In this document: positions 50,808 through 59,165 of the stretch, piece by piece | How the letters are laid out: every line of letters begins with the position of its first letter | Numbering within the stretch: position 1 is the first letter of the stretch | Assembly (NCBI GenBank): GCA_963773035.1 | Contig: CAVYZX010000037.1 | Coordinates: 248,001-312,000 of the forward strand | Direction of reading: 5' to 3' | DNA from: CAVRXZ01 sp963773035 | GTDB taxonomy: Bacteria; Acidobacteriota; Vicinamibacteria; Vicinamibacterales; CAVVIG01 | DNA length: 64,000 nucleotides | Notes under the pieces: generated by a model | The model's input: the letters and a program-made list of their open reading frames with translations, nothing else | Database searches by the model: none | Told to the model about the DNA's origin: nothing | Made by a program: the position numbers and the translations under genes

Positions 50808-51119
50808 CTAGCAGCTCGTGATCAGCTGCGTCAGGCGCGACTGAATCTCGTCGAGCACAATCACCGGCTCTTCTCGGAGCAGAATCCGGATCCCCTTGAA
50901 GACCCGGAACTCGCGGGAGTTGAAGAAGACTTCTGCTTCGTCGCCCGAGTGCCACTCCGAGATCAAGGTGAACGCGTTGGCGTCCTCGGTGTCGACGAGG
51001 AGGCGGCACCGCTCGCACCCCGAGGCGCGGCGCATGCGGCTCACCGCTTCGTCGACCGCGCTCAGAATTTCGCCGCGCTTGTACGGCTGCGCACGAAAGC
51101 TCAGGGAGGCAAGCAACAT
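50808..51119 (-). CDS. Antibiotic biosynthesis monooxygenase (ABM) domain protein
   Basis: A 103-residue protein with an ABM ferredoxin-like fold: LLASLSFRAQPYKRGEILSA, RCRLLVDTEDANAFTLISEW, SGDEAEVFFNSREFRVFKG. ABM proteins form dimers and include quinol monooxygenases and heme-degrading enzymes; the activity cannot be read from sequence. Two cysteines (SGCERC) sit near residue 35. It is convergent with the sigma-54 activator (stops 6 nt apart). A weak GG-N10-GC match just upstream (51138-51151) leaves only a 7-nt leader and was not accepted as a promoter. Confidence 0.65.
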   Translation of the reverse strand: MLLASLSFRAQPYKRGEILSAVDEAVSRMRRASGCERCRLLVDTEDANAFTLISEWHSGDEAEVFFNSREFRVFKGIRILLREEPVIVLDEIQSRLTQLITSC

Positions 51120-51261
51120 GGCGCTTGTAAGGAATGTGCAACGCGCATACCCGCCGAACTACGGCGTGAAACCATGTTCTTTGGCCAAATCGGCCGCGAC
51201 CAGTCGCGCGATCCACGGCAGATCGTGGCGTGAATGAAGTAGCTGCTCGGCAGGAGGTCGC

Positions 51262-51693
51262 ATGGTCGGAATGCTCCTCGCTCTCTGGTTCATCCTCGCC
51301 CAAGCCCCGGGTCAGCGTCTCGTCGGTGTCTATGAAGGCACGTTGCCATGCGCCGGCTGTGCAGGCATTCGAACAACGCTCGCCCTCTATACCGGGAGCC
51401 TGGCAGAGCCACGCGACGGCACCTTCACCCTCAAGGAAACGTACGTCGAGAGTCTCGGAGGGGACAAGGTACTGGAGTCGCTCGGCCAATGGACGGCCGT
51501 CCGAGGCACGGCTTCGGACCCGGACGCCACGACCTACCAACTGACCGCCAACGCTGCCAGTCAGCCGAAGTACTTTCTGCGAGTGGACAGCGACACACTG
51601 CGACTGCTCGATGCCGATCGGCGCGAGATCGCCTCCCAGGGCAACTACACGCTGACCCTCACGACAACGCTGCCATCCTTGGACCCCCGCTAG
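51262..51693 (+). CDS. NlpE N-terminal domain-like copper/surface-stress protein
   Basis: A 143-residue exported protein with a short signal sequence (MVGMLLALWFILAQAPG) and an NlpE N-terminal beta-barrel domain: GVYEGTLPCAGCAGIRTTLA, with the CxxC of the family, then KYFLRVDSDTLRLLDADRRE. In NlpE the CxxC region binds copper and the protein reports outer-membrane lipoprotein trouble to the Cpx system. The signal lacks a clear lipobox Cys, so it may be soluble. CAGGAGG precedes the ATG by 7 nt. Confidence 0.75.
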   Translation: MVGMLLALWFILAQAPGQRLVGVYEGTLPCAGCAGIRTTLALYTGSLAEPRDGTFTLKETYVESLGGDKVLESLGQWTAVRGTASDPDATTYQLTANAASQPKYFLRVDSDTLRLLDADRREIASQGNYTLTLTTTLPSLDPR

Positions 51694-51823
51694 AGCATCC
51701 CAGCGCCTCAGAGACCCAGGGGTCCCCGTGTCTCCTCCGCGGTATTTGGTTGAGGCTCTCCACCGCGTTGAACGAGTCTTGCAGTGGTTGGAACCAGGGG
51801 TCAGGAAGCTGCTGAGGGAGGCG

Positions 51824-53099
51824 ATGAAAGACCGAAAATATCCAGTTCGACGCTCGATCTGGGTAGCCTGCGGTCGAGATTCGGGTAGCCCTTCAGCAAA
51901 AAGTGGTAACCGGAGACACACCCGGTCCCGCGCGATCTTCGAAGTCCTTGTCATCTGCCTGGCCGCCACGTCACTTCACGCCCAGTCCGCCCGCGAGCTC
52001 GAGAGTACGGGCCGAGAGGCGGAAAAAGCAGAGCGGCAGAAGCCATCCGAGCCGACAAGGGTCGAACGCCTGATTAAGGCTGTCACGGCCGACATGTCAA
52101 CGAAGCCAGGCTTCTATCCGCATATCGACACCGTCTATGCGGGCGGGGGTTTCACGGCGGGCGTCGGCTATCGCGGCCGGTATGGCGATCAGACTCATTG
52201 GAACCTGAGAGGGCTCTACTCGATCAAGAACTACAAGCTCGTGGAGCTGACGGCGAAACTGGCCGATGTCGATCGAAATCTTGGGCTGGATTTGCGGACT
52301 GGATGGAGAGATGCGACGCAGATCGGCTTCTACGGCCTCGGCATGGCCACAGCGCAGGACGACCGAGCCAACTTCCGTCTGCAGATGTCGTATGCCGGAG
52401 GATCGATCACGTGGCACCCTTCCCGATGGAGCGTGCTCGTGGGCGATGCGCAATACGAGGGTTACAGAACTCTTTCTCCGACAGGATCGGAACGCCCAAT
52501 TGAAGAGGCGTACACGCCTCTCACGGCTCCAGGCCTGGGTGCTGATCCGAACTACCTGCACGGCTCGGGCGTTGCCGCCATCGATTGGCGTAGTTCGCCT
52601 GGCTACACTCGATCGGGTGGCTACTATGGTGTCGCGTTTCACGAATACATCGACACGGACCAGACCTTCAGTTTCAAAAGGACTCGATCTCAATCTCGTT
52701 CAACATCTGCCCATTTATCGCGAGACATGGGTGGTGTCTTTTCGAGGCCGCGTGCAAACGACGCTCGACGGGGAAGATCTCATCCCGTACTTCATGATGC
52801 CGTCGTTGGGAAGCGGTAGTACCTTGCGGTCGTACTCCAGTTGGCGATTTCGGGACCGTCACAGCATTCTTACGAGCGTCGAATGGCGCTGGATACCCGA
52901 TCGCCGCTTCGACATCGCGTTGTTCGCGGATGCAGGAAAAGTCGTCCCGCGCACGCAGGATCTGAATCTCAAAGACCTGCGCGGCGATGTGGGCATCGGG
53001 ATTCGGTTTCATGGCCTGAAGACGACCCCTCTCCGAATCGAGGTTGCGAACGGCACAGACGGCTGGCAGCTGGTCTTCGCGGGAACACCTGCCTTTTAG
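51824..53099 (+). pseudogene. BamA/TamA-type outer-membrane protein, split by a frameshift
   Basis: Two frames together encode a surface-antigen-type barrel. Frame A (from ATG 51824, start uncertain) has a signal-like segment (AIFEVLVICLAATSLHAQSA), then barrel strands (AGGGFTAGVGYRGRYGDQTH, RSGGYYGVAFHEYIDTDQTF). Frame B continues it (GLDLNLVQHLPIYRETWVVS, ... FDIALFADAGKVVPRTQDLN, and the terminal strand WQLVFAGTPAF). The switch falls in AAAA at 52676-52679: one A fewer would fuse the frames into about 424 residues. A homopolymer of this kind is a common sequencing error, so the gene may be intact in the organism. In frame, a start upstream at 51728 extends the leader, but it lies in a repeat-like region. 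Confidence 0.7.
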
Positions 53100-53194
53100 A
53101 GCGTATTGGCTGCTTCTGGCGTCAGCTTGTAGACTTACCCTTCAAGCGCACCAGTAGTGCGTGAAACCGTGTCGGTCTCGAGCGACGAACCCTG

Positions 53195-54100
53195 ATGAAA
53201 CTCAAGACGATTGTTCGGCGCGCGCGAAAGCTTGCGAAACGGTATCGCATCAGCGATGGGAGCGGCTTCCGGCTGAAGGACATCGACTCTTCCGATACGG
53301 GCAAGCTCGAGCGGGAGGACAAGGGCATTGCCCAGGAGCTGTTGACAACCGGTATCCAGGCCCTTGCCGAGCTACAGGAACGGCTCTACGCCCAGGATCG
53401 GTGGGCGGTACTCCTGGTTTTTCAGGCCATCGATGCGGCTGGAAAAGACAGCGCCATCAAGCACGTGATGTCGGGCGTCAATCCTCAAGGGTGTCAGGTC
53501 TACTCGTTTGGCGTCCCGTCCGCGCACGAGCTCGACCACGATTACTTGTGGCGTTGTCTCAGCGTGCTGCCAGAGCGTGGCCGGATTGGCATCTTCAATC
53601 GCTCCTATTACGAGGAAGTGATCGCCGTTCGAGTCCACCCTGAGTTCCTCGCACGACAGAAAGTGCCTGCAGTGCTCTTGAACGACAAAGAGCTGTGGCA
53701 ACACCGATTCGAGGACATCCGCAACGTCGAGCAGTATCTCTCGCGCAATGGCGTGCTCATCCGGAAGTTCTTCCTGCACGTCTCGAAAAAGGAACAGAAA
53801 AAGCGGTTTCTCGAGCGGCTCGACAAGCCCGAAAAGAATTGGAAGTTCAATCCCGAGGATCTCAAGGAACGCGAGCGCTGGGACGACTATCAGGCGGCGT
53901 ACGAAAGGACGATTCGCGCTACTGCAACAAAGCATGCGCCGTGGTACGTCGTCCCGGCCGACCACAAGTGGTTCACGCGGCTGGTCGTGGCATCCGCCAT
54001 CATCGAAGGATTGGCCGGGCTCGATTTGAGATTTCCCGACGTCACGTCAGCACAAAAGCGCGAGATAGCCCGGGCCCGCCGGCTTCTCGGCGGCCGCTGA
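53195..54100 (+). CDS. ppk2: Polyphosphate kinase 2 family protein
   Basis: Transfers phosphate between polyphosphate and nucleotides. The 301-residue protein has the PPK2 core: Walker A-like VFQAIDAAGKDSAIKHVMSG, Walker B region RGRIGIFNRSYYEEVIAVRV, the helical lid QKKRFLERLDKPEKNWKFNP and the C-terminal WYVVPADHKWFTRLVVASAI. PPK2 members act on ADP, GDP, AMP or GMP depending on class; the class was not resolved. Length is normal (about 260-300). The start ATG at 53195 is 95 nt after the frameshifted barrel gene. Confidence 0.92.
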   Translation: MKLKTIVRRARKLAKRYRISDGSGFRLKDIDSSDTGKLEREDKGIAQELLTTGIQALAELQERLYAQDRWAVLLVFQAIDAAGKDSAIKHVMSGVNPQGCQVYSFGVPSAHELDHDYLWRCLSVLPERGRIGIFNRSYYEEVIAVRVHPEFLARQKVPAVLLNDKELWQHRFEDIRNVEQYLSRNGVLIRKFFLHVSKKEQKKRFLERLDKPEKNWKFNPEDLKERERWDDYQAAYERTIRATATKHAPWYVVPADHKWFTRLVVASAIIEGLAGLDLRFPDVTSAQKREIARARRLLGGR

Positions 54101-54125
54101 CCGCCCTGTCGGCGCGGCGCGACTC

Positions 54126-54668
54126 TTACGGACTACGTTTCCATCGGCTCACCGACAGGGGGCTGCCGGCGTCGTCTTGGGTGGTCAGAATCAAGACATC
54201 ACCCTCAACCTCCCAGTGGCGGGGTCGGCTCACGTCGAGCGGGCCGGGCGCGGCCTTGGCAGTCTGTCCAGATAGGACGTACGTCAGGGTGCGGTTCTGC
54301 ATGTCGACGGCCGTGCGTCCATCGGTTGAGATGACGCCGTTGCGGATGTCGATTCCGGCAGCGCGCAGCAGATCGGTGGACGCCTTGTCCGCGCGGATCT
54401 CCATCTTCAGATTGCTGAACTCATCGTAGACAAGCATGCCCGACCCATTGAGCGCAATCGGCGCCTTTCCCGGAGGGCGCATCTCGAACGATTCGAGCGC
54501 CCACCGTCCTTCCAGAAATTTCCGGGCCGCTGCTACCGTTCCAGCGCCCGTCTCCGCGGGTGCCACGTCGATCGGCTTCTCAATGGCTTTCGCCGCACAG
54601 GCCGTCATGGCCATGAGGAGTGTCGACATCAGAACTCGATTCAGTGCGTGTGTCATTCGCATTCGCAT
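54126..54668 (-). CDS. META/lipocalin-like lipoprotein
   Basis: A 180-residue exported protein with a lipoprotein signal: VLMSTLLMAMTACAAKAIEK, lipobox Cys near residue 24. The mature part has a short helix and a beta-rich domain with FLEGRWALESFEMRPPGKAP, NGSGMLVYDEFSNLKMEIRA and DMQNRTLTYVLSGQ, a pattern like lipocalin-type domains. Function unknown. A second ATG at 54656 (MTHALNR) would give a shorter signal and is an alternative start. It converges on ppk2 with 25 nt between stops. Confidence 0.65.
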   Translation of the reverse strand: MRMRMTHALNRVLMSTLLMAMTACAAKAIEKPIDVAPAETGAGTVAAARKFLEGRWALESFEMRPPGKAPIALNGSGMLVYDEFSNLKMEIRADKASTDLLRAAGIDIRNGVISTDGRTAVDMQNRTLTYVLSGQTAKAAPGPLDVSRPRHWEVEGDVLILTTQDDAGSPLSVSRWKRSP

Positions 54669-54716
54669 CTCCGGTCGCGCGCGGATCGGGCTCCGCTTCG
54701 CAAGGCAACTTGGCCA

Positions 54717-55946
54717 TCACAGGTTGAAAATACCTTTTACACCGCGAACGATCAATTCGTTCAAAGGCAGCACGAACAAGAGCAGAGGCAACATGGGTAG
54801 GACGGCCGCCAGCGCGAGCAGCAGCGCATCGTTTCTCGAGAATGGAACGATTCGCATTTTCTCAATGACTTCGAAGCTATTCCCCAGGTCGGCCAGCGAC
54901 TGAAGGTCAGCCGTGCCGAGTAGCTCCTCTTTCGCGGGACTGCCTTTGATCCATTTCGCCTCGAACGCTTGCGTATAGGTCGACGCGAGCGCGCCATATT
55001 TCAGCAAGCCACGCTGCTTCACTTGCAAGAGCTTCGGTGCGAAAAGCAGCAATGGCGCAAGCACCAGCAACACGCTCAGCCCGGCCATTGCTGTCAAAGG
55101 CGGGACGAGGCTCGCAAGTTTCGCGCCGCCAAACATCACGTCTTCAGCATAGGTGGCCACCGCCATGCCGGATAATCCGAAGATCAGAGGGGACAGGTTT
55201 CCGTGGGTCACGCCCAGCCCACCCAGGCCACCGGCGAGGTCAGGGTGAGTGGGGACCAACTGCAGGTCCAGCCGGGCGATTCGCCACAAGATCCACCACC
55301 AAATCACCAGACGCCAGAGCCACCGCCATACGAGAAACTGAAAGAGCGGCATGCTCACGAGGGTGTACCACCACCCAGCCCACGTCAACGACCCCGGCAC
55401 TCCGCTGATGTTCCGCCAGGTCGAGACGGTGGTCGGCAGATCCACACGAATCCCGGAGACCAGCAGAGCCATGGTGACGATGACGAGAGCGGCCTCGACC
55501 AACCAGGAATCGACGAGCGCGATCGCACGCCGTAACATGCTCACAAAACCTGGCACGTCCGCGACCGGCACGACCCGGGCCCTGACAAGATCGCGGAGAA
55601 CCTCACCGGTTCGTGCATCGAACCACGTCTCGGCGACAAAGAAGAGCGGGATCGCGAGAAGGAATCGCGCGTGCGTGCCCAGGCTTCCGTAGAAGGTCAC
55701 CGTCGGACCGATGAACAGGGCGGTCTGCAACCCGCTCAGCACGACCAACGGCGCCCAACCGATCAGTCCGATGATCACGCCGAGTCGAACGAGGCGCTCC
55801 CGGTCCCGATCCAGAACTATGACCCGCGCGAGACGGTAGAGTGGACCTTCTCGAACAAGAGAGAAGTGATGGAGCTCCGGGGCGAGCAATGCCACGACGT
55901 CACCCTGACGCTCCGGAGTCTTCCTGGTATCGGCAGAGTTCAACAT
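54717..55946 (-). CDS. Polytopic membrane protein of unknown function, 409 residues
   Basis: No family recognised. About seven hydrophobic stretches are visible, at roughly 55-80 (LGVIIGLIGWAPLVVLSGLQ), 88-105 (FLLAIPLFFVAETWF), 150-170 (VEAALVIVTMALLVSGI), 190-225 (Trp-rich, LFQFLVWRWLWRLVIWWWIL), 250-268, 283-305 (LTAMAGLSVLLVLAPLLLFA) and 375-400 (LAAVLPMLPLLLFVLPLNEL). Short loops carry Arg/Asp clusters (LVPTHPDLAGGLGGLGVTH). The N-terminus is cytoplasmic by charge. It stands alone on the minus strand, between two other minus-strand genes. Confidence 0.7.
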   Translation of the reverse strand: MLNSADTRKTPERQGDVVALLAPELHHFSLVREGPLYRLARVIVLDRDRERLVRLGVIIGLIGWAPLVVLSGLQTALFIGPTVTFYGSLGTHARFLLAIPLFFVAETWFDARTGEVLRDLVRARVVPVADVPGFVSMLRRAIALVDSWLVEAALVIVTMALLVSGIRVDLPTTVSTWRNISGVPGSLTWAGWWYTLVSMPLFQFLVWRWLWRLVIWWWILWRIARLDLQLVPTHPDLAGGLGGLGVTHGNLSPLIFGLSGMAVATYAEDVMFGGAKLASLVPPLTAMAGLSVLLVLAPLLLFAPKLLQVKQRGLLKYGALASTYTQAFEAKWIKGSPAKEELLGTADLQSLADLGNSFEVIEKMRIVPFSRNDALLLALAAVLPMLPLLLFVLPLNELIVRGVKGIFNL

Positions 55947-55983
55947 CAGTTCGCTGGTTAAGCCCTACGATCCAGCCCGGTCG

Positions 55984-58362
55984 TCAGCGCCGCCTGCCTC
56001 CGCCGCCCCCTCGGGAGCCACCGCCGCCACGGTAGCTTCCGGTGCTCCGTGTGGAGCTGCCGCTGCCGTTCCGGTAGTTCCCGTAATCGGTGGTCCGCTG
56101 CGTGCCCTCGCGACGGGCGGCTGAATCACGATTCAACTGATCGACGGTGCCGCGGTCGGCCGTGGATCGTTCCCCGGTGGTCGGTGTCGGCCTTTCGCCG
56201 CTCGGCTGCCTGTCGGTGTTCGACCAGCCGCCGTTGTCGTACTTTTGCCACGAGCCGTCCTGGCGCCGATAGGCATTGCCGTCTCTTCCAGCATAAACGT
56301 CGCCGCCAGAGCCAGCCGCGACAGTACCGCCGCCAGGGCCGCTTCGCGTCACCGCCGATCCCTGGTCCGTTCTAACCGTCCGTGTGGTGGTTCCTGTCTG
56401 TCGGTTCGTATACCGATTGGTCTTTGCCCAATCGTCGCCGCGCTGCACGCCCGTCGAACCCCAGCTTCCATACACGTTCGAGCCCTGACGCGTTTGCGCG
56501 TAAGTTCCGGTTCGGGGGTTATAGGCTTGTGCGACGCCGCGCGAGCCGTACGGTCCATAGGCCGCCGCGCCACGCGCATAGGTACCGGTGCGGGGGTTGT
56601 AGCGAGCAGCCACGCCGGCGCCACCGTAAGGGCCGTAAACTCCGGCGCTGCGCCCGTAGGCGCCCGTGCGCGGGTTATACCAGGCGGAGTACCCGTACGT
56701 CGGGAAGTGCCCATAGTAGTAGGGATAGAAGCCGCCATACCCGTAGTACGGCGGGTAATACCAACCAGTACCCCACACCGCGCAGCCCCACCCGATCATC
56801 AGTCCGGTATAGCCGGCGGCCGCGGCATACACCACCCAGTCGTCGCTGTTGTCTTCGACGGTGACGTAGGTGACGTGATAGGAGGGCGAACTGACAGGAA
56901 TCTTGTAGATCTCCGCCGGTACCGTGCCGGCCACTTCCCAAGGACCGGTCGCGTTCTTCGACTGGAACCACACGCCCTGAAAGCACATGTAGTACAGGTC
57001 GCCAACCTTGAAGACATCCTTGTCGGTGTTCACGGCGCGCTGCACTGTGGTTGTCTCGATCGGTTCGAACTTGGGGTCGCCCTGGAAGGCCACATCAGGC
57101 GCTTTCACTTCCTTCTTGTTGACGCGGGCCGTCTGCGGAATTTGCGACAGCAGTACGGCTTGGGCCGCCTGATCGGTGCCGGGGACTGAAGCCAGCACTC
57201 GGGACCGCTCGTGCTCGAGCGGGATCTTCTTGAAGTCTTCTGGGAGCGTCGGCGTGGCAAACGTCCACGGTCCCATGAAATCCGGCGCCGAGAACCAGCG
57301 ACCGGCGACGAGATAGTAGACCGGTCCCGTCTTCCCCAGTCGAAACACGTCGCTCTCCGTGTTACTCACCCAGAGGAGCTTGGTACCTTGCACCAACAAG
57401 TAGCTCGGTTCGCCCCTGAGCAGAATGAGCTCCGCGGGGGTGAAGTTCACGAAGACCTTGGGTACAGCCGAGCCGTCGATCGATTTGCCAGGGAGGTTCG
57501 CCTTGACGTCTTTCCAGTTCTCATCTGCGGGCAGCTTCTTGAAGCTGTCTGACAATTTCCCGGCCGGCGACCAGGGTCCCTTCACGTCCGTAGCTTTAAG
57601 CCACGTGTCGTTGTTCCGAAGATAGTAGGTGTTGGTGGGATCGTGTTGAAAGAAGTCCCAGTTCGTGTTGACCGCGAACTTCAGATCGTTGTCCATAATC
57701 GGACTCCAGATCGGTTCGCCGTCGAAATTCACCACCACGGCCGGTGTTTTGCTGAAGAAGATCGTCGGGGGATCGGCTTTGACGCCTTCCACGTCCTTCA
57801 CAACGATCTGGCTCTTGTCCAGATTAACCAGGACTCGATCCAAGGCAATCACCTTGTCATCGTCGGGAATTGCCTTGTCGACCTCCGCGACGATCTCGCG
57901 CACCTGCTCTTTTGGCAGGTCCGGGAAGTTGGTTTCGACAATCTTCATGTTCTGGAAGTTGACCAGGCGGTCGTCGAGGGCAACCTGTGTATCCGCTTCG
58001 AGCTTGATCGTCCCCAATGCCGGCTTGCTGTTGGCGGCCTTATCGCGATACGACACGGCGCTGAAGGCCACAAGATGCTTCTGTTTCTCCCAAGTCGAGA
58101 TCTGTGGCTGATAAAGAAGAAAGTCGCTGCCGCTCGGCAGTTGATAGGCACGCGGCCAGCCGCCATCGATCGGCGCCGCGTTTGCGGCGGACGCCGCTGG
58201 CGGCGACGAACTTGGTGCTGGCTGTGTCGCGGGCTTGGGAGCGGTTTGCGCAGGCGCAGTGGTCTGACTCTGCGCCGTGATCATGGGGGCCAGCGGCTGC
58301 AAGAACAAGCTCAGCGCCGCAACGATCGCGGCGGTCCGTCGTGCCGGTTTCTCAAGGTTCAT
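55984..58362 (-). CDS. Large exported protein with YNPRTG repeats and Gly/Tyr-rich tail
   Basis: A 792-residue exported protein. Signal-like N-terminus (AAIVAALSLFLQPLAPMITA), a Pro/Ala/Thr linker (TTAPAQTAPKPATQPAPSSS), a large soluble region with several paired repeats resembling WD/carbohydrate-binding modules (YYLRNNDTWLKATDVKGPWS, YYLVAGRWFSAPDFMGPWTF, YYMCFQGVWFQSKNATGPWE), then a Gly/Tyr-rich tail with three YNPRTG-A/T-Y units and a stretch of Asn/Gly/Arg. The start ATG at 58362 is chosen over the 58518 frame start because the signal peptide begins there. It resembles acidobacterial proteins annotated as carbohydrate-binding, but that is uncertain. The SpoIIAA-like gene is 47 nt upstream in the same direction. 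Confidence 0.7.
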   Translation of the reverse strand: MNLEKPARRTAAIVAALSLFLQPLAPMITAQSQTTAPAQTAPKPATQPAPSSSPPAASAANAAPIDGGWPRAYQLPSGSDFLLYQPQISTWEKQKHLVAFSAVSYRDKAANSKPALGTIKLEADTQVALDDRLVNFQNMKIVETNFPDLPKEQVREIVAEVDKAIPDDDKVIALDRVLVNLDKSQIVVKDVEGVKADPPTIFFSKTPAVVVNFDGEPIWSPIMDNDLKFAVNTNWDFFQHDPTNTYYLRNNDTWLKATDVKGPWSPAGKLSDSFKKLPADENWKDVKANLPGKSIDGSAVPKVFVNFTPAELILLRGEPSYLLVQGTKLLWVSNTESDVFRLGKTGPVYYLVAGRWFSAPDFMGPWTFATPTLPEDFKKIPLEHERSRVLASVPGTDQAAQAVLLSQIPQTARVNKKEVKAPDVAFQGDPKFEPIETTTVQRAVNTDKDVFKVGDLYYMCFQGVWFQSKNATGPWEVAGTVPAEIYKIPVSSPSYHVTYVTVEDNSDDWVVYAAAAGYTGLMIGWGCAVWGTGWYYPPYYGYGGFYPYYYGHFPTYGYSAWYNPRTGAYGRSAGVYGPYGGAGVAARYNPRTGTYARGAAAYGPYGSRGVAQAYNPRTGTYAQTRQGSNVYGSWGSTGVQRGDDWAKTNRYTNRQTGTTTRTVRTDQGSAVTRSGPGGGTVAAGSGGDVYAGRDGNAYRRQDGSWQKYDNGGWSNTDRQPSGERPTPTTGERSTADRGTVDQLNRDSAARREGTQRTTDYGNYRNGSGSSTRSTGSYRGGGGSRGGGGGRRR

Positions 58363-58409
58363 GACTCTGCATCCTTCTAGCTGTGCGCTGCAAAACGCTA
58401 GTCGATCGA

Positions 58410-58769
58410 TCAGGCGGCCAGCCAAGTCCGCGCCTTGGCGATGGCTTCCTTGGTGAAGAATTCGACCGGTCCTTTCCGCAGGTCTGCGCTCGCGAACATC
58501 AGCGCCTCGCTGCGCCATCGTTCATCTCCGACGATCGCGATACGCTCGATGCTGTCGCCGTGCTTCACATAGAACGTGAGGTCGCTCCAATTGGCCGGCG
58601 ACTCCCATCCTTCAAACCCTTCAAGCAGGACGAGCAGTCTGACCGGGCCGATGCGCTCGATTTCGGCGGCAAGCATCTTCTCGGATTGCTCGAAATCGGC
58701 CCTCCGCAATGTGCCACGAATTTCCAGTCCGTAAATGTTACCGTGCTCGTGCCGCATCGCAACCGGCAT
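58410..58769 (-). CDS. SpoIIAA-like / STAS-type small protein
   Basis: A 119-residue single-domain protein. IRGTLRRADFEQSEKMLAAE, LLVLLEGFEGWESPANWSDL and IERIAIVGDERWRSEALMF resemble the SpoIIAA-like (CRAL-TRIO/STAS) fold family found in many Proteobacteria and acidobacteria. Members may bind hydrophobic ligands or regulate partners; no specific function is known here. It precedes the repeat-rich exported protein gene by 47 nt on the same strand, so the two are probably co-transcribed. Confidence 0.65.
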   Translation of the reverse strand: MPVAMRHEHGNIYGLEIRGTLRRADFEQSEKMLAAEIERIGPVRLLVLLEGFEGWESPANWSDLTFYVKHGDSIERIAIVGDERWRSEALMFASADLRKGPVEFFTKEAIAKARTWLAA

Positions 58770-58786
58770 GTTGGTCCCCTCGTCTT

Positions 58787-58836
58787 AAGGACTGTCGCAA
58801 TTGCCCTGGTAAGGACTGTCGCGCAATTGCCCTGGC
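58787..58836 (+). repeat. Direct tandem duplication, 24/26 nt
   Basis: AAGGACTGTCGCAATTGCCC (58787-) and AAGGACTGTCGCGCAATTGC (58811-) are copies differing by a 2-nt GC insertion; both continue to ...CCCTGG. It sits 17 nt upstream of the SpoIIAA-like start codon (58769), on that gene's promoter side. Confidence 0.85.
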
Positions 58837-59115
58837 AGAACCACCAGGACGTCGGCCGCGCGCTACCAAGGCGCCAGTCGCACGAGCAGAGACTATGCCG
58901 GCATCCCTGGATATCCGCACACGACTCCAAGTGGCACCTTTGACCCGGAAGGCAGGCACCGATCATGCGTGCCGCCGCAACCCGCGTCAAGGACATCTCC
59001 GTTCGACCGGAGTTGCTCCGAAATGCCGGACCGCCAGGAACAGCGGACGGCAGGAATGAGCGCTTAGCCAGGGCTTTGCGGGCGGATCGGCAATTGCAGC
59101 AATTCTTATCCCCCT

Positions 59116-59131
59116 GGGGACTTGCTTTGCA
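59116..59131 (+). promoter_or_regulatory. Candidate sigma-54 (-24/-12) promoter for the DUF4136 gene
   Basis: GGGGACTTGCTTTGCA: GG at 59117-59118, exactly 10 nt, GC at 59129-59130, with the -12 element TTTGCA matching the TTGCA consensus. The -24 half (GGGGAC, consensus TGGCAC) is only partial. Predicted start of transcription about 59142, leaving a 24-nt leader with AAAGGAG at the right place. GG-N10-GC alone is common in GC-rich DNA, so this is tentative. Confidence 0.3.
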
Positions 59132-59165
59132 ACGAGTAGGATACGAGACGCGAAAGGAGAACCGC

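Larger units (their letters stand above)
58770..59165. other. Gene-free stretch with a 24/26-nt tandem duplication and a sigma-54-like site
   Basis: No convincing coding frame in about 400 nt; open frames here run through in shadow only. It contains a direct tandem repeat (58787-58810 and 58811-58836, AAGGACTGTCGCAATTGCCC against AAGGACTGTCGCGCAATTGC, two inserted bases) and, near its right end, a possible -24/-12 promoter for the next gene. Confidence 0.6.

Noticed and set aside
51137..51152. GG-N10-GC with TTGCA on the minus strand, resembling a sigma-54 promoter for the ABM gene
   Set aside because: The -12 element fits, but the implied leader is only about 7 nt with no ribosome-binding site.
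50635..51969. 444-residue minus-strand frame covering the ABM gene region
   Set aside because: The ABM protein is in a different minus frame with conserved motifs; this frame is repetitive Arg/Ser and crosses several genes.
58965..59165. N-terminal extension of the DUF4136 frame
   Set aside because: The signal peptide and AAAGGAG site fix the start at 59166; upstream residues are not a signal and overlap the promoter candidate.
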